This document shows positions 24,315 through 32,692 of a stretch of 64,000 bases of DNA, in pieces. The DNA comes from Deltaproteobacteria bacterium. Its GTDB lineage: Bacteria; Myxococcota_A; Polyangia; Polyangiales; Houyiibacteriaceae. Made by a program: the position numbers and the translations under genes. Positions within the stretch are counted from its first letter, which is position 1, and each line of letters opens with the position of its first letter. The DNA is taken from NCBI GenBank assembly GCA_017644045.1, contig JAEPMI010000002.1, forward strand, positions 731,785-795,784. The letters run 5' to 3'. The notes beneath the pieces are model-generated. The model was not told the origin of the DNA, made no database searches, and saw only the letters and a list, made by a program, of their open reading frames with translations.

Positions 24315-25181
24315 ATGGAAGAGGTGGAACGACTGCTGGAGGTGGTCCGCAAGGAGCTCGGCGCGGACGACGCGCGGCTCGAGCTCGGCGGCAAGGACCC
24401 CGGCGAAGACGCCGTGTGGTGCGCCCTCCCGACCGGCTTCCGCCTGGTCGCCCTCCTGCCGGACGCCGAGCGTTCGGACGAGGAGCTCACGCGACTGCGC
24501 GAGAAGCTCGTCTTCCTGGCCCGCTCCTTCGACGCCACCTTCGACCGCGTCAGCCCGCCGGCGCCGCGGCCCGCCGGGAACCCGCAACACGCGCTCGACG
24601 ATGCCCTCGACGTGCTCGCGGGCCAGACCTCGGCGCTCGCTGCGCTGGTCATCGACAACGACTCCCCGGTCTTCTGGGGAAGCTCGCTCAGCCCACGCGG
24701 AGACGAAGACCTCGACGCCGCGGCCCGCGCGGCCGGGGCGCTGGCGCTCGCGAGCGCGGGCGACCTCGATCTGGCGGCGATGCTCGCCGGCACGAACACC
24801 GAGGTCCCCACCGAGCTCGAGCGCCCCGTCGCCCAGATCCGCGCCGACGCGGGTGACGAGCGCGACGCCGACGAATGGCACCGGCGGCTCACCGTCTTCG
24901 CCGCGACTACCGCGCTCCGCGAAGCGTGCCGGGGCGATGGCGAGCTGGGTACCCGCCACGCCGTCCACGACGACGACCTGGCCTATCTGGCCCGTAGCTT
25001 CGGCGGCATCTATTGGCTCGTGCTGGCCTTCGAGGTCTCGCGCTTCTCCGAGCTCCACGCGGAGGCCGCGATGATCCATGCCCTGCCCTGGATCGAGCGG
25101 CTGGTCCTCTCGCTCCCGCCCATCGATCCGGATGGCGGCGGTGGCCGGGTCCTGAAGCTCCGCCGACTCCGCCCCGTGTAG
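24315..25181 (+). CDS. Hypothetical protein, 288 aa
   Basis: A soluble acidic protein without a signal peptide. The architecture looks like two alpha/beta lobes: residues 1-75 (VERLLEVVRKELGAD, a strand WCALPTGFRLVALLPD and two helices) and 90-170, where the strand ALVIDNDSPVFWGSS resembles the profilin-like Roadblock/LC7 or GAF fold used by small-GTPase regulators in myxobacteria. That resemblance is weak and no catalytic motif is seen. It lies 52 bases after the preceding lipoprotein gene and 59 before the hydratase gene, so the three may be co-transcribed. Confidence 0.6.
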   Translation: MEEVERLLEVVRKELGADDARLELGGKDPGEDAVWCALPTGFRLVALLPDAERSDEELTRLREKLVFLARSFDATFDRVSPPAPRPAGNPQHALDDALDVLAGQTSALAALVIDNDSPVFWGSSLSPRGDEDLDAAARAAGALALASAGDLDLAAMLAGTNTEVPTELERPVAQIRADAGDERDADEWHRRLTVFAATTALREACRGDGELGTRHAVHDDDLAYLARSFGGIYWLVLAFEVSRFSELHAEAAMIHALPWIERLVLSLPPIDPDGGGGRVLKLRRLRPV

Positions 25182-25240
25182 CGCGTAGGCGCACGCCGGA
25201 GACTCGATTTTTCCCGACCACCGGGTAAGGTGCGCGCCTC

Positions 25241-26080
25241 ATGGCCCTACGCACCGACGTGGTTGGGGACGAGACCGAAGCGCTCGTCCATTCGCTCACC
25301 TGGAAGGACGCCGTCCTCTACGCCCTCGGCGTGGGCGCGACGCGCGACGAGCTGGACTTCCTCTACGAGGGCCGCGGCCCGAAGGTCCTGCCGACCTACG
25401 CGGTCATCCCCGCGTTCGCGGCGATGGACGAGCTCTTCGAGAAGACCGGCGGCGACCTGCTCGGGGTGGTCCACGGCGCCCAGAAGATCACCCTCCACCG
25501 CCCCTTCCAGGCCGGCGAGAGCCTCTTCACCACCGGGAAGGTGGAGGGCATCTACGACATGAAGCGGATGGGTCAGGCGATCTTCACCACCGAGACCAAG
25601 GACGGCAGCGGCGCGCTGGTCTGCGAGACCGAGTGGATGATCCTCTTCCGGCTCGACGGTGGCTTCGGCGGCGAGCGGCCGCCGCCCAGCTACCGCAACA
25701 AGAAGCCCGACCGCGACCCGGACTTCGAGGTCACCGAGAAGACGAGCGAGGAGCAAGCGCTCCTCTATCGGCTCAGCGGGGATCTCAACCCGCTGCACGC
25801 GGACCCGGCGATCGGCGAGAAGGCCGGCTTCGGCCTGCCGATCCTCCACGGCCTCTGCACCTATGGCTACGTGGGTCGCGCGGTGCTCAACGAGGTCTGC
25901 GGCGGCGACCCGGCCAAGCTCAAGGAGCTCCGCGGTCAGTTCCGCAAGCCGGTGTGGCCGGGCGAGACCCTGATCACGCGCGGCTGGCGCGAGGGCGACG
26001 AGGTGATCCTCCGGGTCACCACGAAGGAGCGGCCCGAAGAGGACTGCTTCACCAACGCCTGCGCGCTGGTCACGGACTGA
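25241..26080 (+). CDS. MaoC-family enoyl-CoA hydratase 2-like protein
   Basis: A 279-residue double-hotdog protein. The C-terminal half carries the hydratase 2 signature YRLSGDLNPLHADP, in which the Asp and His are the catalytic pair of (R)-specific enoyl-CoA hydratases, followed by the ILHGLCTYGY helix. The N-terminal half is the usual degenerate hotdog that helps bind the acyl chain (VLPTYAVIPAFAAMDELF, HGAQKITLHRPFQAGE). The layout matches the hydratase part of eukaryotic multifunctional enzyme 2 and bacterial stand-alone versions. It would hydrate trans-2-enoyl-CoA to (R)-3-hydroxyacyl-CoA in fatty-acid or steroid side-chain oxidation. Its end overlaps the minus-strand Lgt-like gene by 11 bases. 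Confidence 0.85.
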   Translation: MALRTDVVGDETEALVHSLTWKDAVLYALGVGATRDELDFLYEGRGPKVLPTYAVIPAFAAMDELFEKTGGDLLGVVHGAQKITLHRPFQAGESLFTTGKVEGIYDMKRMGQAIFTTETKDGSGALVCETEWMILFRLDGGFGGERPPPSYRNKKPDRDPDFEVTEKTSEEQALLYRLSGDLNPLHADPAIGEKAGFGLPILHGLCTYGYVGRAVLNEVCGGDPAKLKELRGQFRKPVWPGETLITRGWREGDEVILRVTTKERPEEDCFTNACALVTD

Positions 26081-26843
26081 CGTCGGGCTCGGGTTCGGCC
26101 GGCTGGACGATCCACATCCAGAAGCCGACGACCGCGACCAAGAGCAGCAGACAGCTCAGCGCACGCTCCGAGGCGAGCGCCACGGACGAGAGATCGTGGC
26201 GGAGCCCGTCGAGGAGCATGCGCCCGACCGCGAAGAGACCGACGAGCACCCACGGCATCTCCGGCCGCCCTCTGCGGACCGCGGCGAGCGCGGCGAGCGC
26301 CGCACCGAACGCGGCGTAGTAGAGGCCGACCGGATGGGTCGCGAGCGAGACCACCGCGTCGTGCTCGCGCCAGCCTTCGGCGATCTGCGCGAAGAGCGCG
26401 GGTGCGCCGGTGCCATCGGCCCAGCGGGAGTAGATGCCGAGCGAGCGGAGCCACTCGGGCGCATCGGCGGCGAGCGGGTAGCCGAAGACCGCGCCGTCGA
26501 GCCAACCGCCGATGCCCCACGCGTGAATCGCGAGGCCGAGCGCCACCGCGCCGTGGCGACCGAGCACGGTCGGTGGTCCGACGAGCCGGAGGAACGCGAA
26601 CGCGCCGAGCACACCGAGCGAGAGGCCGCCGCCGCCGATGAGGCGACCGAGGAGCGCACCGACCGCGGCGCCTCCGACCAACGCCACGAAGGCTCGGCCG
26701 CGGGTCCGTCGGCTCAGCCCGTCGGAAGGCGGACCGGTGACCACGTACCAGCAGACGACCAGCGCGACCGCCATCGCCACTCCGAACGAATGGATGGCGA
26801 ACGACGTCTCACCGAATCGGAGCTCGAGGAGGACGGGGTCCAA
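26070..26843 (-). CDS. Divergent prolipoprotein diacylglyceryl transferase family protein
   Basis: A 257-residue polytopic membrane protein with about seven hydrophobic segments. Lgt-family landmarks are visible: IHSFGVAMA in the first helix, THPVGLYYA (usual form HPTQLYE) and GRMLLDGLRHD (usual form GRFxxExxRxD). The central signature that normally reads R-x-G-N-x-x-N-x-E-x-x-G is here AWGIGGWLDGAVFG, so the invariant Arg and Asn are absent. It may be a specialised paralogue rather than the housekeeping enzyme that adds diacylglycerol to lipobox cysteines, which this lipoprotein-rich genome must have elsewhere. It ends inside the convergent hydratase gene. Confidence 0.75.
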   Translation of the reverse strand: MDPVLLELRFGETSFAIHSFGVAMAVALVVCWYVVTGPPSDGLSRRTRGRAFVALVGGAAVGALLGRLIGGGGLSLGVLGAFAFLRLVGPPTVLGRHGAVALGLAIHAWGIGGWLDGAVFGYPLAADAPEWLRSLGIYSRWADGTGAPALFAQIAEGWREHDAVVSLATHPVGLYYAAFGAALAALAAVRRGRPEMPWVLVGLFAVGRMLLDGLRHDLSSVALASERALSCLLLLVAVVGFWMWIVQPAEPEPDVSP

Positions 26844-26911
26844 GGGCGCGAGAGTAGCGAACTCGGGACCGCCCGCGCGAGAAGCCGCGCAGACCGGGCA
26901 GAGTCAGTGGG

Positions 26912-27535
26912 TCAGAGCGCGCAGGCGACGCCGGTGCCGCGGAGGCCGCAGTAGCCGTTCGGGTTCTTCCCGAGGTACTGCTGGTGGTAGTCCTCGGCGT
27001 AGTAGAAGGGCGGCGCTTCCCGGATCTCGGTGGTGATCGCGCCCATGCCGGCCGCCTTCAGCTTCGCCTCGTAGTCGGCCTTGGACTGCCGAGCCTGCGC
27101 GAGCTGATCGCCGTAGGTGTAGATCGCCGAGCGGTACTGGGTGCCGGTGTCGTTGCCCTGGCGCATGCCCTGGGTCGGGTCGTGCGCTTCCCAGAAGGTC
27201 TTCAAGAGCTCGGCGTAGGAGATCGTCTTCGGGTCGAAGATCACGCGAACCACCTCGGTGTGCCCCGTGCCGCCGCTGCAGACCTCTTGGTAGGTCGGGT
27301 TCTTCGTGTGGCCGCCGGCATAGCCGGACTGGGTGGAGTAGACGCCGTCGAGACGCCAGAAGAGTCGCTCGGCGCCCCAGAAGCAGCCGAGCCCGAAGAC
27401 CGCTTCCTGCATCCCTTCGGGCCAGGGCCCCACCGTCGGGTGGCCGTTCACGTAGTGCACGTCCGAGACCTGGATCGGGGCGTCCCGGCCGGGGAGCGCG
27501 TCGTTGGCGTCGGGGATCGTCAGCATTCTGCCCAT
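26912..27535 (-). CDS. msrA: Peptide methionine (S)-S-oxide reductase
   Basis: A 207-residue MsrA. The active-site motif GCFWGAE has its catalytic Cys at 51, followed by the family signatures [34 protein letters not shown] and [10 protein letters not shown]. Cysteines near the C terminus (GYCGLRG, VACAL) are candidates for resolving residues. It repairs the S-epimer of methionine sulfoxide in proteins using thioredoxin. The N terminus is about 35 residues longer than the minimal enzyme but has no signal sequence; an alternative ATG lies at 27526 and the choice is not decided by a ribosome-binding site. It is a monocistronic gene divergent from the DUF2085 gene. Confidence 0.93.
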   Translation of the reverse strand: MGRMLTIPDANDALPGRDAPIQVSDVHYVNGHPTVGPWPEGMQEAVFGLGCFWGAERLFWRLDGVYSTQSGYAGGHTKNPTYQEVCSGGTGHTEVVRVIFDPKTISYAELLKTFWEAHDPTQGMRQGNDTGTQYRSAIYTYGDQLAQARQSKADYEAKLKAAGMGAITTEIREAPPFYYAEDYHQQYLGKNPNGYCGLRGTGVACAL

Positions 27536-27594
27536 GGGATCGTATGGTGGGTCGAGTTCGGTCCCGCGGCTACCCCCGATGCCATACTCGGGGC

Positions 27595-28047
27595 ATGGGC
27601 CCTCGAATCCTCGGCGCAGCGTTGGTCGGTCTGCCGGCTACCGCCCTGGTGCTGATGGGTTGGCTCGCGCCGGAGGGGTCCACGCTCGACTCGGCCATCC
27701 ACGGGCTGGGCGCCGTGGTGTGTCACGCCGACCCGGGTCGCTCGTTCGAAGGGGCCGCGGTCTGTCACCGCTGCACCGGCATCTACGCGGGCGTCGCGGT
27801 GGGCGGCTGGCTCTCGATGGCCTTTCCTCGGGTCCCGTTTCAGCGGGTCGCGTGGTGGGTGATCGCGATCGGACCGCTGGCGCTCCAGGTCGCGCTCGGA
27901 CTCGTGACGGCGGCCCTCGACCTTTGGTGGCTGCGCCTCGGGACGGGCCTGGTGTTCGGCGCGATGAGCGGGTTGGCGATCGCGCACGCGCTCAGGGCGC
28001 TGACCCGGCCTGCTGCTGCCGATGCAGCTCCTCACCGTCCCACGTGA
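27595..28047 (+). CDS. DUF2085 membrane protein
   Basis: A 150-residue membrane protein with three or four hydrophobic segments. The DUF2085 signature is clear: [13 protein letters not shown], then [11 protein letters not shown], giving the conserved Cys-His pairs in a periplasm-facing loop. The function of the family is unknown; the Cys/His arrangement suggests metal binding. The ATG at 27595 is chosen because it starts the first hydrophobic helix and has CGGGG just upstream; the frame is open from 27544 but adds an Arg-rich non-helical extension. The 3' end overlaps a convergent lipoprotein gene by 56 bases. Confidence 0.75.
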   Translation: MGPRILGAALVGLPATALVLMGWLAPEGSTLDSAIHGLGAVVCHADPGRSFEGAAVCHRCTGIYAGVAVGGWLSMAFPRVPFQRVAWWVIAIGPLALQVALGLVTAALDLWWLRLGTGLVFGAMSGLAIAHALRALTRPAAADAAPHRPT

Positions 28048-28354
28048 TCGCATCGCCGGCGACCTCGATGCGAATGTCGTGGTCGTCGATGGCGACCTCG
28101 GGTCCCGGCGCGCTCTCCATGCACCCGGTCGCGCGAAAGGTGTGCACCGAGCCCTCGGTCGAGAGGAGCTCGAGGTCGCACTTCTTCGAGATCGGCGGGT
28201 AGCCGCTCATCGAGAAGCCATCGGCGTCGACCACGTACTCCTTCATCCACGAGTGACCGCCACCGAGATCGCCCGAGGCGCTCCAGGTTCCATGGAGCTC
28301 GGTCGGGACGGAGCCACAGCCGGTGAGCACGACGATCGCGAGCAGAGCTCTCAT
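27992..28354 (-). CDS. Small lipoprotein, 120 aa
   Basis: The leader MRALLAIVVLTGC gives a lipidated Cys at 13. The mature domain of about 105 residues has a LHGTWSASGDLGG strand and two further cysteines (KKCDLELL, ATGCMES); it resembles small lipocalin-like lipoproteins but is not identified. Its ATG overlaps the stop of the upstream WYL gene by four bases (28351-28354), so it is translated as the third member of that operon. Its 3' end overlaps the convergent DUF2085 gene by 56 bases. Confidence 0.65.
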   Translation of the reverse strand: MRALLAIVVLTGCGSVPTELHGTWSASGDLGGGHSWMKEYVVDADGFSMSGYPPISKKCDLELLSTEGSVHTFRATGCMESAPGPEVAIDDHDIRIEVAGDAITWDGEELHRQQQAGSAP

Positions 28355-29250
28355 TCGTCCCCCTCGTAGCGCGCGAGCAGGGCCTTCACCTCTTCGACCA
28401 TCGCGGCTCGCGCTTCGGGCGGACTCTGGATCGCCGCGCGACCGCGCTGCGCGCGCACCCATCGGCGCGTGCCGGCCGGGCCACCGGAACCCCAGCGAAA
28501 GGTGCGCTCGCCGACCTTCACCTGCACCGCCCCGTCACCGAGGTCGAGCTCTTCGAGGCGACGGCGGGCCTCTTCCAGGTCGATGTCGGGCGCCTCGTCC
28601 ATCGGCTCGCCGAGCGCAGCGCTCCGGAAGCGCTCGACCTTGAAGGTCTTCTCGTCGCCGCCGATGAGGTACCAAGCGCCGCGCACCTGCACGATGCCGG
28701 CGGGCTCGATGCGGCGCGTGCTCAGCTCGTCGCGCCCAGCCGTCCAGTACTCCGCCTCGACGGCGCGCTGCTCACGGAGGGCGGTCTCGAGCGTGTGGAG
28801 CACCCCGGGCCGCTCGGCTCCGTCAGCCAGGATCTGCACGCGGTCGCCGACGTCCTTGCCGATGGCCGCAGCCCGTTCGCTTGCGAGCCCGGCGATGCGC
28901 TCGGAGAGCTCGTTGGCCCGCTCGCCGATCGTGGGCGGCGCGTTCGCGCGGAGGGGCGCGAGCGCCGCGAGCAAGGCCATCATCTCGCGCACGTCGAAAC
29001 GCGGCGGGCGGGTGAAACGTTGCGGAAGGGCGACGTGGACGCGGCCGCCTTCGAGGAAGATCTCGACCAGCTCGTCGGGCCCGCCGTCCGGCGCGCCGAC
29101 CATGGCCACGCGATCGAGCAGGGTGGCGAGGTCCTTTCGGGAGATCGAGAGGATGTCCTCGAGCTCGCGAACGGTGACGCCGTGGCGGTGCTGGGCGACG
29201 TAGGGCACCAGGAAGAGAAAGCGGGTCAGGTCTTCGGGCAACCGGCTCAC
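28351..29250 (-). CDS. WYL-domain transcriptional regulator (PafC-like)
   Basis: A 299-residue protein with an N-terminal winged helix (VTVRELEDILSISRKDLATLLDRV) and a WYL domain around residues 160-230 (ALREQRAVEAEYWTAGRDE, RIEPAGIVQVRGAWYLIGGD, KVERFRSA). The C-terminal WCX-like extension completes the PafC-type layout. Its start overlaps the stop of the upstream WYL gene by four bases, the arrangement of paired PafB/PafC genes. In actinobacteria that pair activates DNA-damage genes when its WYL domains bind single-stranded DNA; whether that applies here is unknown. The third gene of the operon is a lipoprotein rather than a proteasome component. Confidence 0.85.
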   Translation of the reverse strand: MSRLPEDLTRFLFLVPYVAQHRHGVTVRELEDILSISRKDLATLLDRVAMVGAPDGGPDELVEIFLEGGRVHVALPQRFTRPPRFDVREMMALLAALAPLRANAPPTIGERANELSERIAGLASERAAAIGKDVGDRVQILADGAERPGVLHTLETALREQRAVEAEYWTAGRDELSTRRIEPAGIVQVRGAWYLIGGDEKTFKVERFRSAALGEPMDEAPDIDLEEARRRLEELDLGDGAVQVKVGERTFRWGSGGPAGTRRWVRAQRGRAAIQSPPEARAAMVEEVKALLARYEGDE

Positions 29251-30203
29251 GAGGCGCTCCCTTCGTGGGCGACGAGGATTGCGCGGAGCGCGTCGGCGAT
29301 GCGTGCGCGGGCTTGAGGCGGGGAGCGCAGCTCGGCGCGACGACCGAGCGAGAGCACCTGGTCGACCAGGAAGTCCACGTTGGACGTCTCCACGGTGAAG
29401 ACGCTCTGGTCGTTCGGCTCGCCCCAGTCGCGCTCGACCAGGAACGTGACCTCCGGGTCGACCCAGACGGTCGCCGTGACGGGCTCGTGCACGTTCCAGC
29501 GAAGCGGCGACACCGCGCGGTACTCGGCGACCGAGAAGCCTTCGGGGACCTCGAAGTGAGGCCCGCCGTCCATCACCTCGGGCGCCTCCATCCGCGAGGC
29601 CCGGAAGACCCGCATCGCGCCGCGGCCGTGGTCGTGGCCGATGAGGTACCAGGCGCCCTCGCGCAGGAAGATGCCGTAGGCGTCGACCTCACGCTTCGCG
29701 GTCTCGCCGTCGGCGCGGCGGTAGTGGAAGCGGACCTTGCGGCGCTCGGCGACCGCCTCGCTGAGCGCCTCGACGTGCTCGGCGCCGGCCTTCTCCGCGC
29801 GGTGGCCGACGCGCAGCAGGGCGCGCTCGTCGTCGGCCGGGTCGGTGCCGAGCTTCGCGAGGGCCAGGCGGAGTGCGCGCCGGTGCGGGAAGCCAGGCGT
29901 CGCGAGGGCCGCCTGGGCCGCGGTGGCGAGGAGGGCGCGGTCCTCCTCGCCCATCTCGATCTCGGGCAGGTAGGTCGCCTCGGTGTCGAGCACGTACCCG
30001 GTGCGGTCCTCGTCGTCGATGTAGCGGAGAACGATGCCGAGGTTGGCGAGCTCGGCCTTGTCCCGCTCGAACTTGCGGCGGATCGACTCGTCGTTGGCGC
30101 CCGAGTAGTCGGCGAACGCCTCCTTGAGCGCGCTCAGGGTCACCGGCTCGCGGCTGCTCTGGAGCACGTGCACCAGGTCCAGGAGGCGCTCGAGACGCTT
30201 CAT
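29247..30203 (-). CDS. WYL-domain transcriptional regulator (PafB-like)
   Basis: A 318-residue protein starting at the ATG at 30203 (KRLERLLDLVHVLQSSREPV), the normal beginning of this family; the open frame upstream to 30296 is non-coding in character. A DeoR-like winged helix at 1-70 is followed by a WYL domain (RRKVRFHYRRADGE, VDAYGIFLREGAWYLIGHD, MRVFRASRM) and a C-terminal WCX region (VTATVWVDPEV, SLGRRAELRSPPQAR). It overlaps the second WYL gene by four bases (29247-29250). Both proteins probably form a heterodimer or tandem regulator. It is divergent from the oxygenase gene at 30308, 104 bases away, a likely shared control region. Confidence 0.85.
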   Translation of the reverse strand: MKRLERLLDLVHVLQSSREPVTLSALKEAFADYSGANDESIRRKFERDKAELANLGIVLRYIDDEDRTGYVLDTEATYLPEIEMGEEDRALLATAAQAALATPGFPHRRALRLALAKLGTDPADDERALLRVGHRAEKAGAEHVEALSEAVAERRKVRFHYRRADGETAKREVDAYGIFLREGAWYLIGHDHGRGAMRVFRASRMEAPEVMDGGPHFEVPEGFSVAEYRAVSPLRWNVHEPVTATVWVDPEVTFLVERDWGEPNDQSVFTVETSNVDFLVDQVLSLGRRAELRSPPQARARIADALRAILVAHEGSAS

Positions 30204-30307
30204 CGGGGCCCACCAAAGCAGAAGGATCGCCCGGGAGCAATCACTGGCTGTGGTGTGGTAGATCCTCGGTCCGGCCGGGCCCTCACCCGGTGACACGGAG
30301 AAAGCCC

Positions 30308-31249
30308 ATGGAACAGACCATTCCCGTCGTCGACCTCTCCCAGTATCGGGACGAGGGCACCCGCGAGGCCTTCACGAAGAAGCTCGGGGACGCCCTGCGC
30401 GAGCTCGGCTTCGCTGCCATCGAGAACCACGGCATCGACCAGTCGGTCTTCGACCGCACCTACGCGGCCTACAAGGCCTTCTTCGCCTTGGACGACGAGG
30501 TGAAGCGGAAGTACGAGACCCCCGAGGACGGGCGTCGCCGCGGGTACACGAGCTTCGGCGTCGAGCACGCGAAGGACAGCAAGAAGGCAGACCTGAAGGA
30601 GTTCTTCCACGCGGGGCGTGAGCTGCCGGAAGGCGACCCGATGGCGCCGCGGCTCGCGAAGAACCTGTGGCCGGCGGAGGTCACCGAGGTGGAGGCGGCG
30701 AGCAAGGCGCTCTTCGCGGAGCTCGACCGGGTGGCCTTCGACGTCCTGGAGTCGTTCAGCGCGTACCTGGGACAGCCGAAGGCCTTCCTCCCCGACATGG
30801 TCGACAAGGGGAACACGATTCTCCGGGTGATCCACTACCCGGTCTGCGATGGCTTCGACGAGCCGGGCGTGATGCGCGCGGCGCAGCACGAGGACATCAA
30901 CCTGATGACGCTACTGCCGCCGGCGGACGAGTCGGGGCTCGAGCTGCTCACCCGTGAGGGCGAGTGGCTCCCGATCCACGCGATCCCGGGGCAGATCATC
31001 GTGGACACCGGCGACATGATGAGCCGGATCACCAACGACCAGATCCCAGCGACCACCCATCGGGTCGTGAACCCGAAGGGCGACCCGAAGCCGCGCTACT
31101 CGATGCCCTTCTTCGTGCACCCGCACCTGGACGTGACCCTCGAGGTGCTGGAGAGCTGTGTGCCCGAAGGGCAGAAGCCGAAGTACCCGCCGATCCACAA
31201 CGACGAGTTCCTGCAGCAGCGGCTGCGCGAGATCGGCCTGGCGAAGTAA
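30308..31249 (+). CDS. 2-oxoglutarate/Fe(II) oxygenase, isopenicillin N synthase family
   Basis: A 313-residue enzyme. The N-terminal DIOX_N part reads IPVVDLSQY and ELGFAAIENHGID. The iron ligands are His194 and Asp196 in HEDINL and His251 in THRVVNP, and the RYSMPFF segment supplies the Arg and Ser that bind 2-oxoglutarate. The ATG at 30308 is chosen because GGAG lies eight bases upstream; a GTG at 30290 is also open. Members act on gibberellin-type, amino-acid or secondary-metabolite substrates; nothing here identifies the substrate. A PilZ gene follows after 21 bases. Confidence 0.88.
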   Translation: MEQTIPVVDLSQYRDEGTREAFTKKLGDALRELGFAAIENHGIDQSVFDRTYAAYKAFFALDDEVKRKYETPEDGRRRGYTSFGVEHAKDSKKADLKEFFHAGRELPEGDPMAPRLAKNLWPAEVTEVEAASKALFAELDRVAFDVLESFSAYLGQPKAFLPDMVDKGNTILRVIHYPVCDGFDEPGVMRAAQHEDINLMTLLPPADESGLELLTREGEWLPIHAIPGQIIVDTGDMMSRITNDQIPATTHRVVNPKGDPKPRYSMPFFVHPHLDVTLEVLESCVPEGQKPKYPPIHNDEFLQQRLREIGLAK

Positions 31250-31270
31250 GTCGTCTACAATGGAGCGACC

Positions 31271-31627
31271 GTGACCGACGAAAAGCGCAAAGCCCCCCGT
31301 CACGCCATCTGGTTCCCGATGCAGATGGACACCAGCGGGGACGTGATCATGGGCATCAGCCGTGACCTCTCGGAGGTGGGCGTGATGATGGTCGCCGCGG
31401 CCAAGCCCGAGCCGGGGGCGAAGGTGACGATGACGATGAGCATCCCGGGCGACGAGGTCTCCGAGCGCAAGGTCACCGGCACGATCGTTCGCGTGAGCGA
31501 CAACGACGCCGACAGCGAGGGGCTCTGGAAGCACAAGGTCGCCGTCGAGTTCGACGAGCGGATCGACGAGCTGGACGAGCTCTTGGTCGAGGTGGCCCGG
31601 CAGTCGCGGCCGCCGGCCGAGCCCTGA
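31271..31627 (+). CDS. PilZ-domain cyclic-di-GMP receptor
   Basis: A stand-alone PilZ domain of 118 residues beginning at a GTG. The two halves of the nucleotide-binding signature are present: RKAPRH near the N terminus (RxxxR-type) and SRDLSEVGVMM (D/N-x-S-x-x-G). Beta strands follow (AKVTMTMSIPG, KVTGTIVRVSD, HKVAVEFDE), then a Pro-rich tail. Such proteins bind cyclic di-GMP and alter motility, polysaccharide or secretion partners. It sits between an oxygenase gene and a membrane-protein gene with gaps of about 20 bases, a probable three-gene operon. Confidence 0.85.
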   Translation: MTDEKRKAPRHAIWFPMQMDTSGDVIMGISRDLSEVGVMMVAAAKPEPGAKVTMTMSIPGDEVSERKVTGTIVRVSDNDADSEGLWKHKVAVEFDERIDELDELLVEVARQSRPPAEP

Positions 31628-31649
31628 TGCTCGGTCGCATCGTCTCTCG

Positions 31650-32573
31650 ATGATGGGCTTCGTCGACCGGCTCCCGCTGCTGCTGCTCGCCTTCGGAGTG
31701 GCGGTGGCGTGTGACGCGTCGCTCACCGCACGGGACGGCTTCGGTGTCGCGCTCGACGATCCGAGCGAGCGCGATCGGAAGAGCGTGCGGCAGTTCCGGG
31801 TGATGAACGCCGTGGCGGCCATCCTGTGGCTCGTGGCGATCGGCACCCGACGGCGCGCGGACCTGGCGTTCGGGGCGACCCTGCTCTGGGCGATCATCGG
31901 GCCGGCGATGGTGATGGCAGGCGCAGCGATTCGCGCGCGCCGCCATCGGGACCCGGCCATCCCGGGGCCGCGCTACCTGGACCCGCACGCGCCCGCGCCG
32001 ATGAGCGCGCTGATCAGCTGGCCACTACAGCTCCTGCACGCCTCGACCCTGGCCGTGGTGTGCATCTTCTTCCGCTGGACGCTGCCCTATCTGCCTTCCG
32101 TCGCGCCCGTCCACTGGGCCGCGGAGGGCCCGGGCTACACCTCGCCGACCAAGCTCTGGTGGGCGCTCGCGCTGATCGCCTTCAACCTGTCGATGATCCT
32201 CTTCTCCGCTTGGGCCGCGAGCGGCCCCGCGTTCACGTCGGACGACGACGGCCCCGAGGATCCCGAGGAGCGCCGCGAAGCCGGCGCCATCGAAACCCAG
32301 CGCCGCGTCATCTCCGTCCGCCTGGTCGAGACCCTCCTCATCGGCTTCAACCTCATCGCCATGGCCATGTGGGTGACGGCGATCCTCCGCCTACTCCCCG
32401 GCGCCGACGCCAGCCTCGCCCCCACGGGCGCCATCGTCGCCGCCGCCCTCACCGGCACCGTCCTCCTCGCCACCCTGTCCCTCCACCTCCCTGCACTCCT
32501 GAGGCTGAGAAAGAGGGGACACTCCCCCCCCTCGGAACCCCCGAAAAAACAGGGCCCTCCGGAAGCAAAATGA
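31650..32573 (+). CDS. DUF1648-like integral membrane protein
   Basis: A 307-residue protein with six or so hydrophobic segments. The central motif LPSVAPVHWAAEGPGYTSPTKLW matches the P-x-V-P-x-H-W-x-x-x-G-x-x-D-x-x-x-x-K pattern of DUF1648/SdpI-type proteins, and the preceding helix IFFRWTLPYLP also fits. An acidic cytoplasmic loop (SDDDGPEDPEERRE) lies between later helices. The last 20 codons, including the stop, are supplied by an intergenic repeat copy (32515-32574), giving an atypical hydrophilic tail ending PPEAK. The native end was probably different before the repeat arrived. Confidence 0.65.
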   Translation: MMGFVDRLPLLLLAFGVAVACDASLTARDGFGVALDDPSERDRKSVRQFRVMNAVAAILWLVAIGTRRRADLAFGATLLWAIIGPAMVMAGAAIRARRHRDPAIPGPRYLDPHAPAPMSALISWPLQLLHASTLAVVCIFFRWTLPYLPSVAPVHWAAEGPGYTSPTKLWWALALIAFNLSMILFSAWAASGPAFTSDDDGPEDPEERREAGAIETQRRVISVRLVETLLIGFNLIAMAMWVTAILRLLPGADASLAPTGAIVAAALTGTVLLATLSLHLPALLRLRKRGHSPPSEPPKKQGPPEAK

Positions 32574-32574
32574 A
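32515..32574 (+). repeat. REP-like element, type A, forward copy
   Basis: It begins GGGGACACTCCCCCC, has a partial inner stem (CGGAACCCCC and ACAGGGCCCTCCG) and ends GCAAAATGAA. With the reversed copy at 32617-32679 it forms a 165-base inverted pair with a 42-base centre. It provides the last codons and stop of the upstream membrane-protein gene. Confidence 0.75.
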
Positions 32575-32616
32575 CGACCGTCCCGAGGTCCGCCCGTGAC
32601 CCGCGGAACGGGATAG

Positions 32617-32679
32617 TTTTCATTTTGCTCTCGGAGGCCCTTGAGAAACAGGGGGATCCGGAGGGGGGGAGTGTCCCCC
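32617..32679 (-). repeat. REP-like element, type A, reversed copy
   Basis: Read on the minus strand it begins GGGGACACTCCCCCC and runs through GGATCCCCCTG and CTCCGAGAGC to AAAATGAAAA. It is closely related to the copies at 32515 and 57848. It lies between converging genes and could also act as a transcription stop for either strand. Confidence 0.75.
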
Positions 32680-32692
32680 AGATCAAAGGGGG

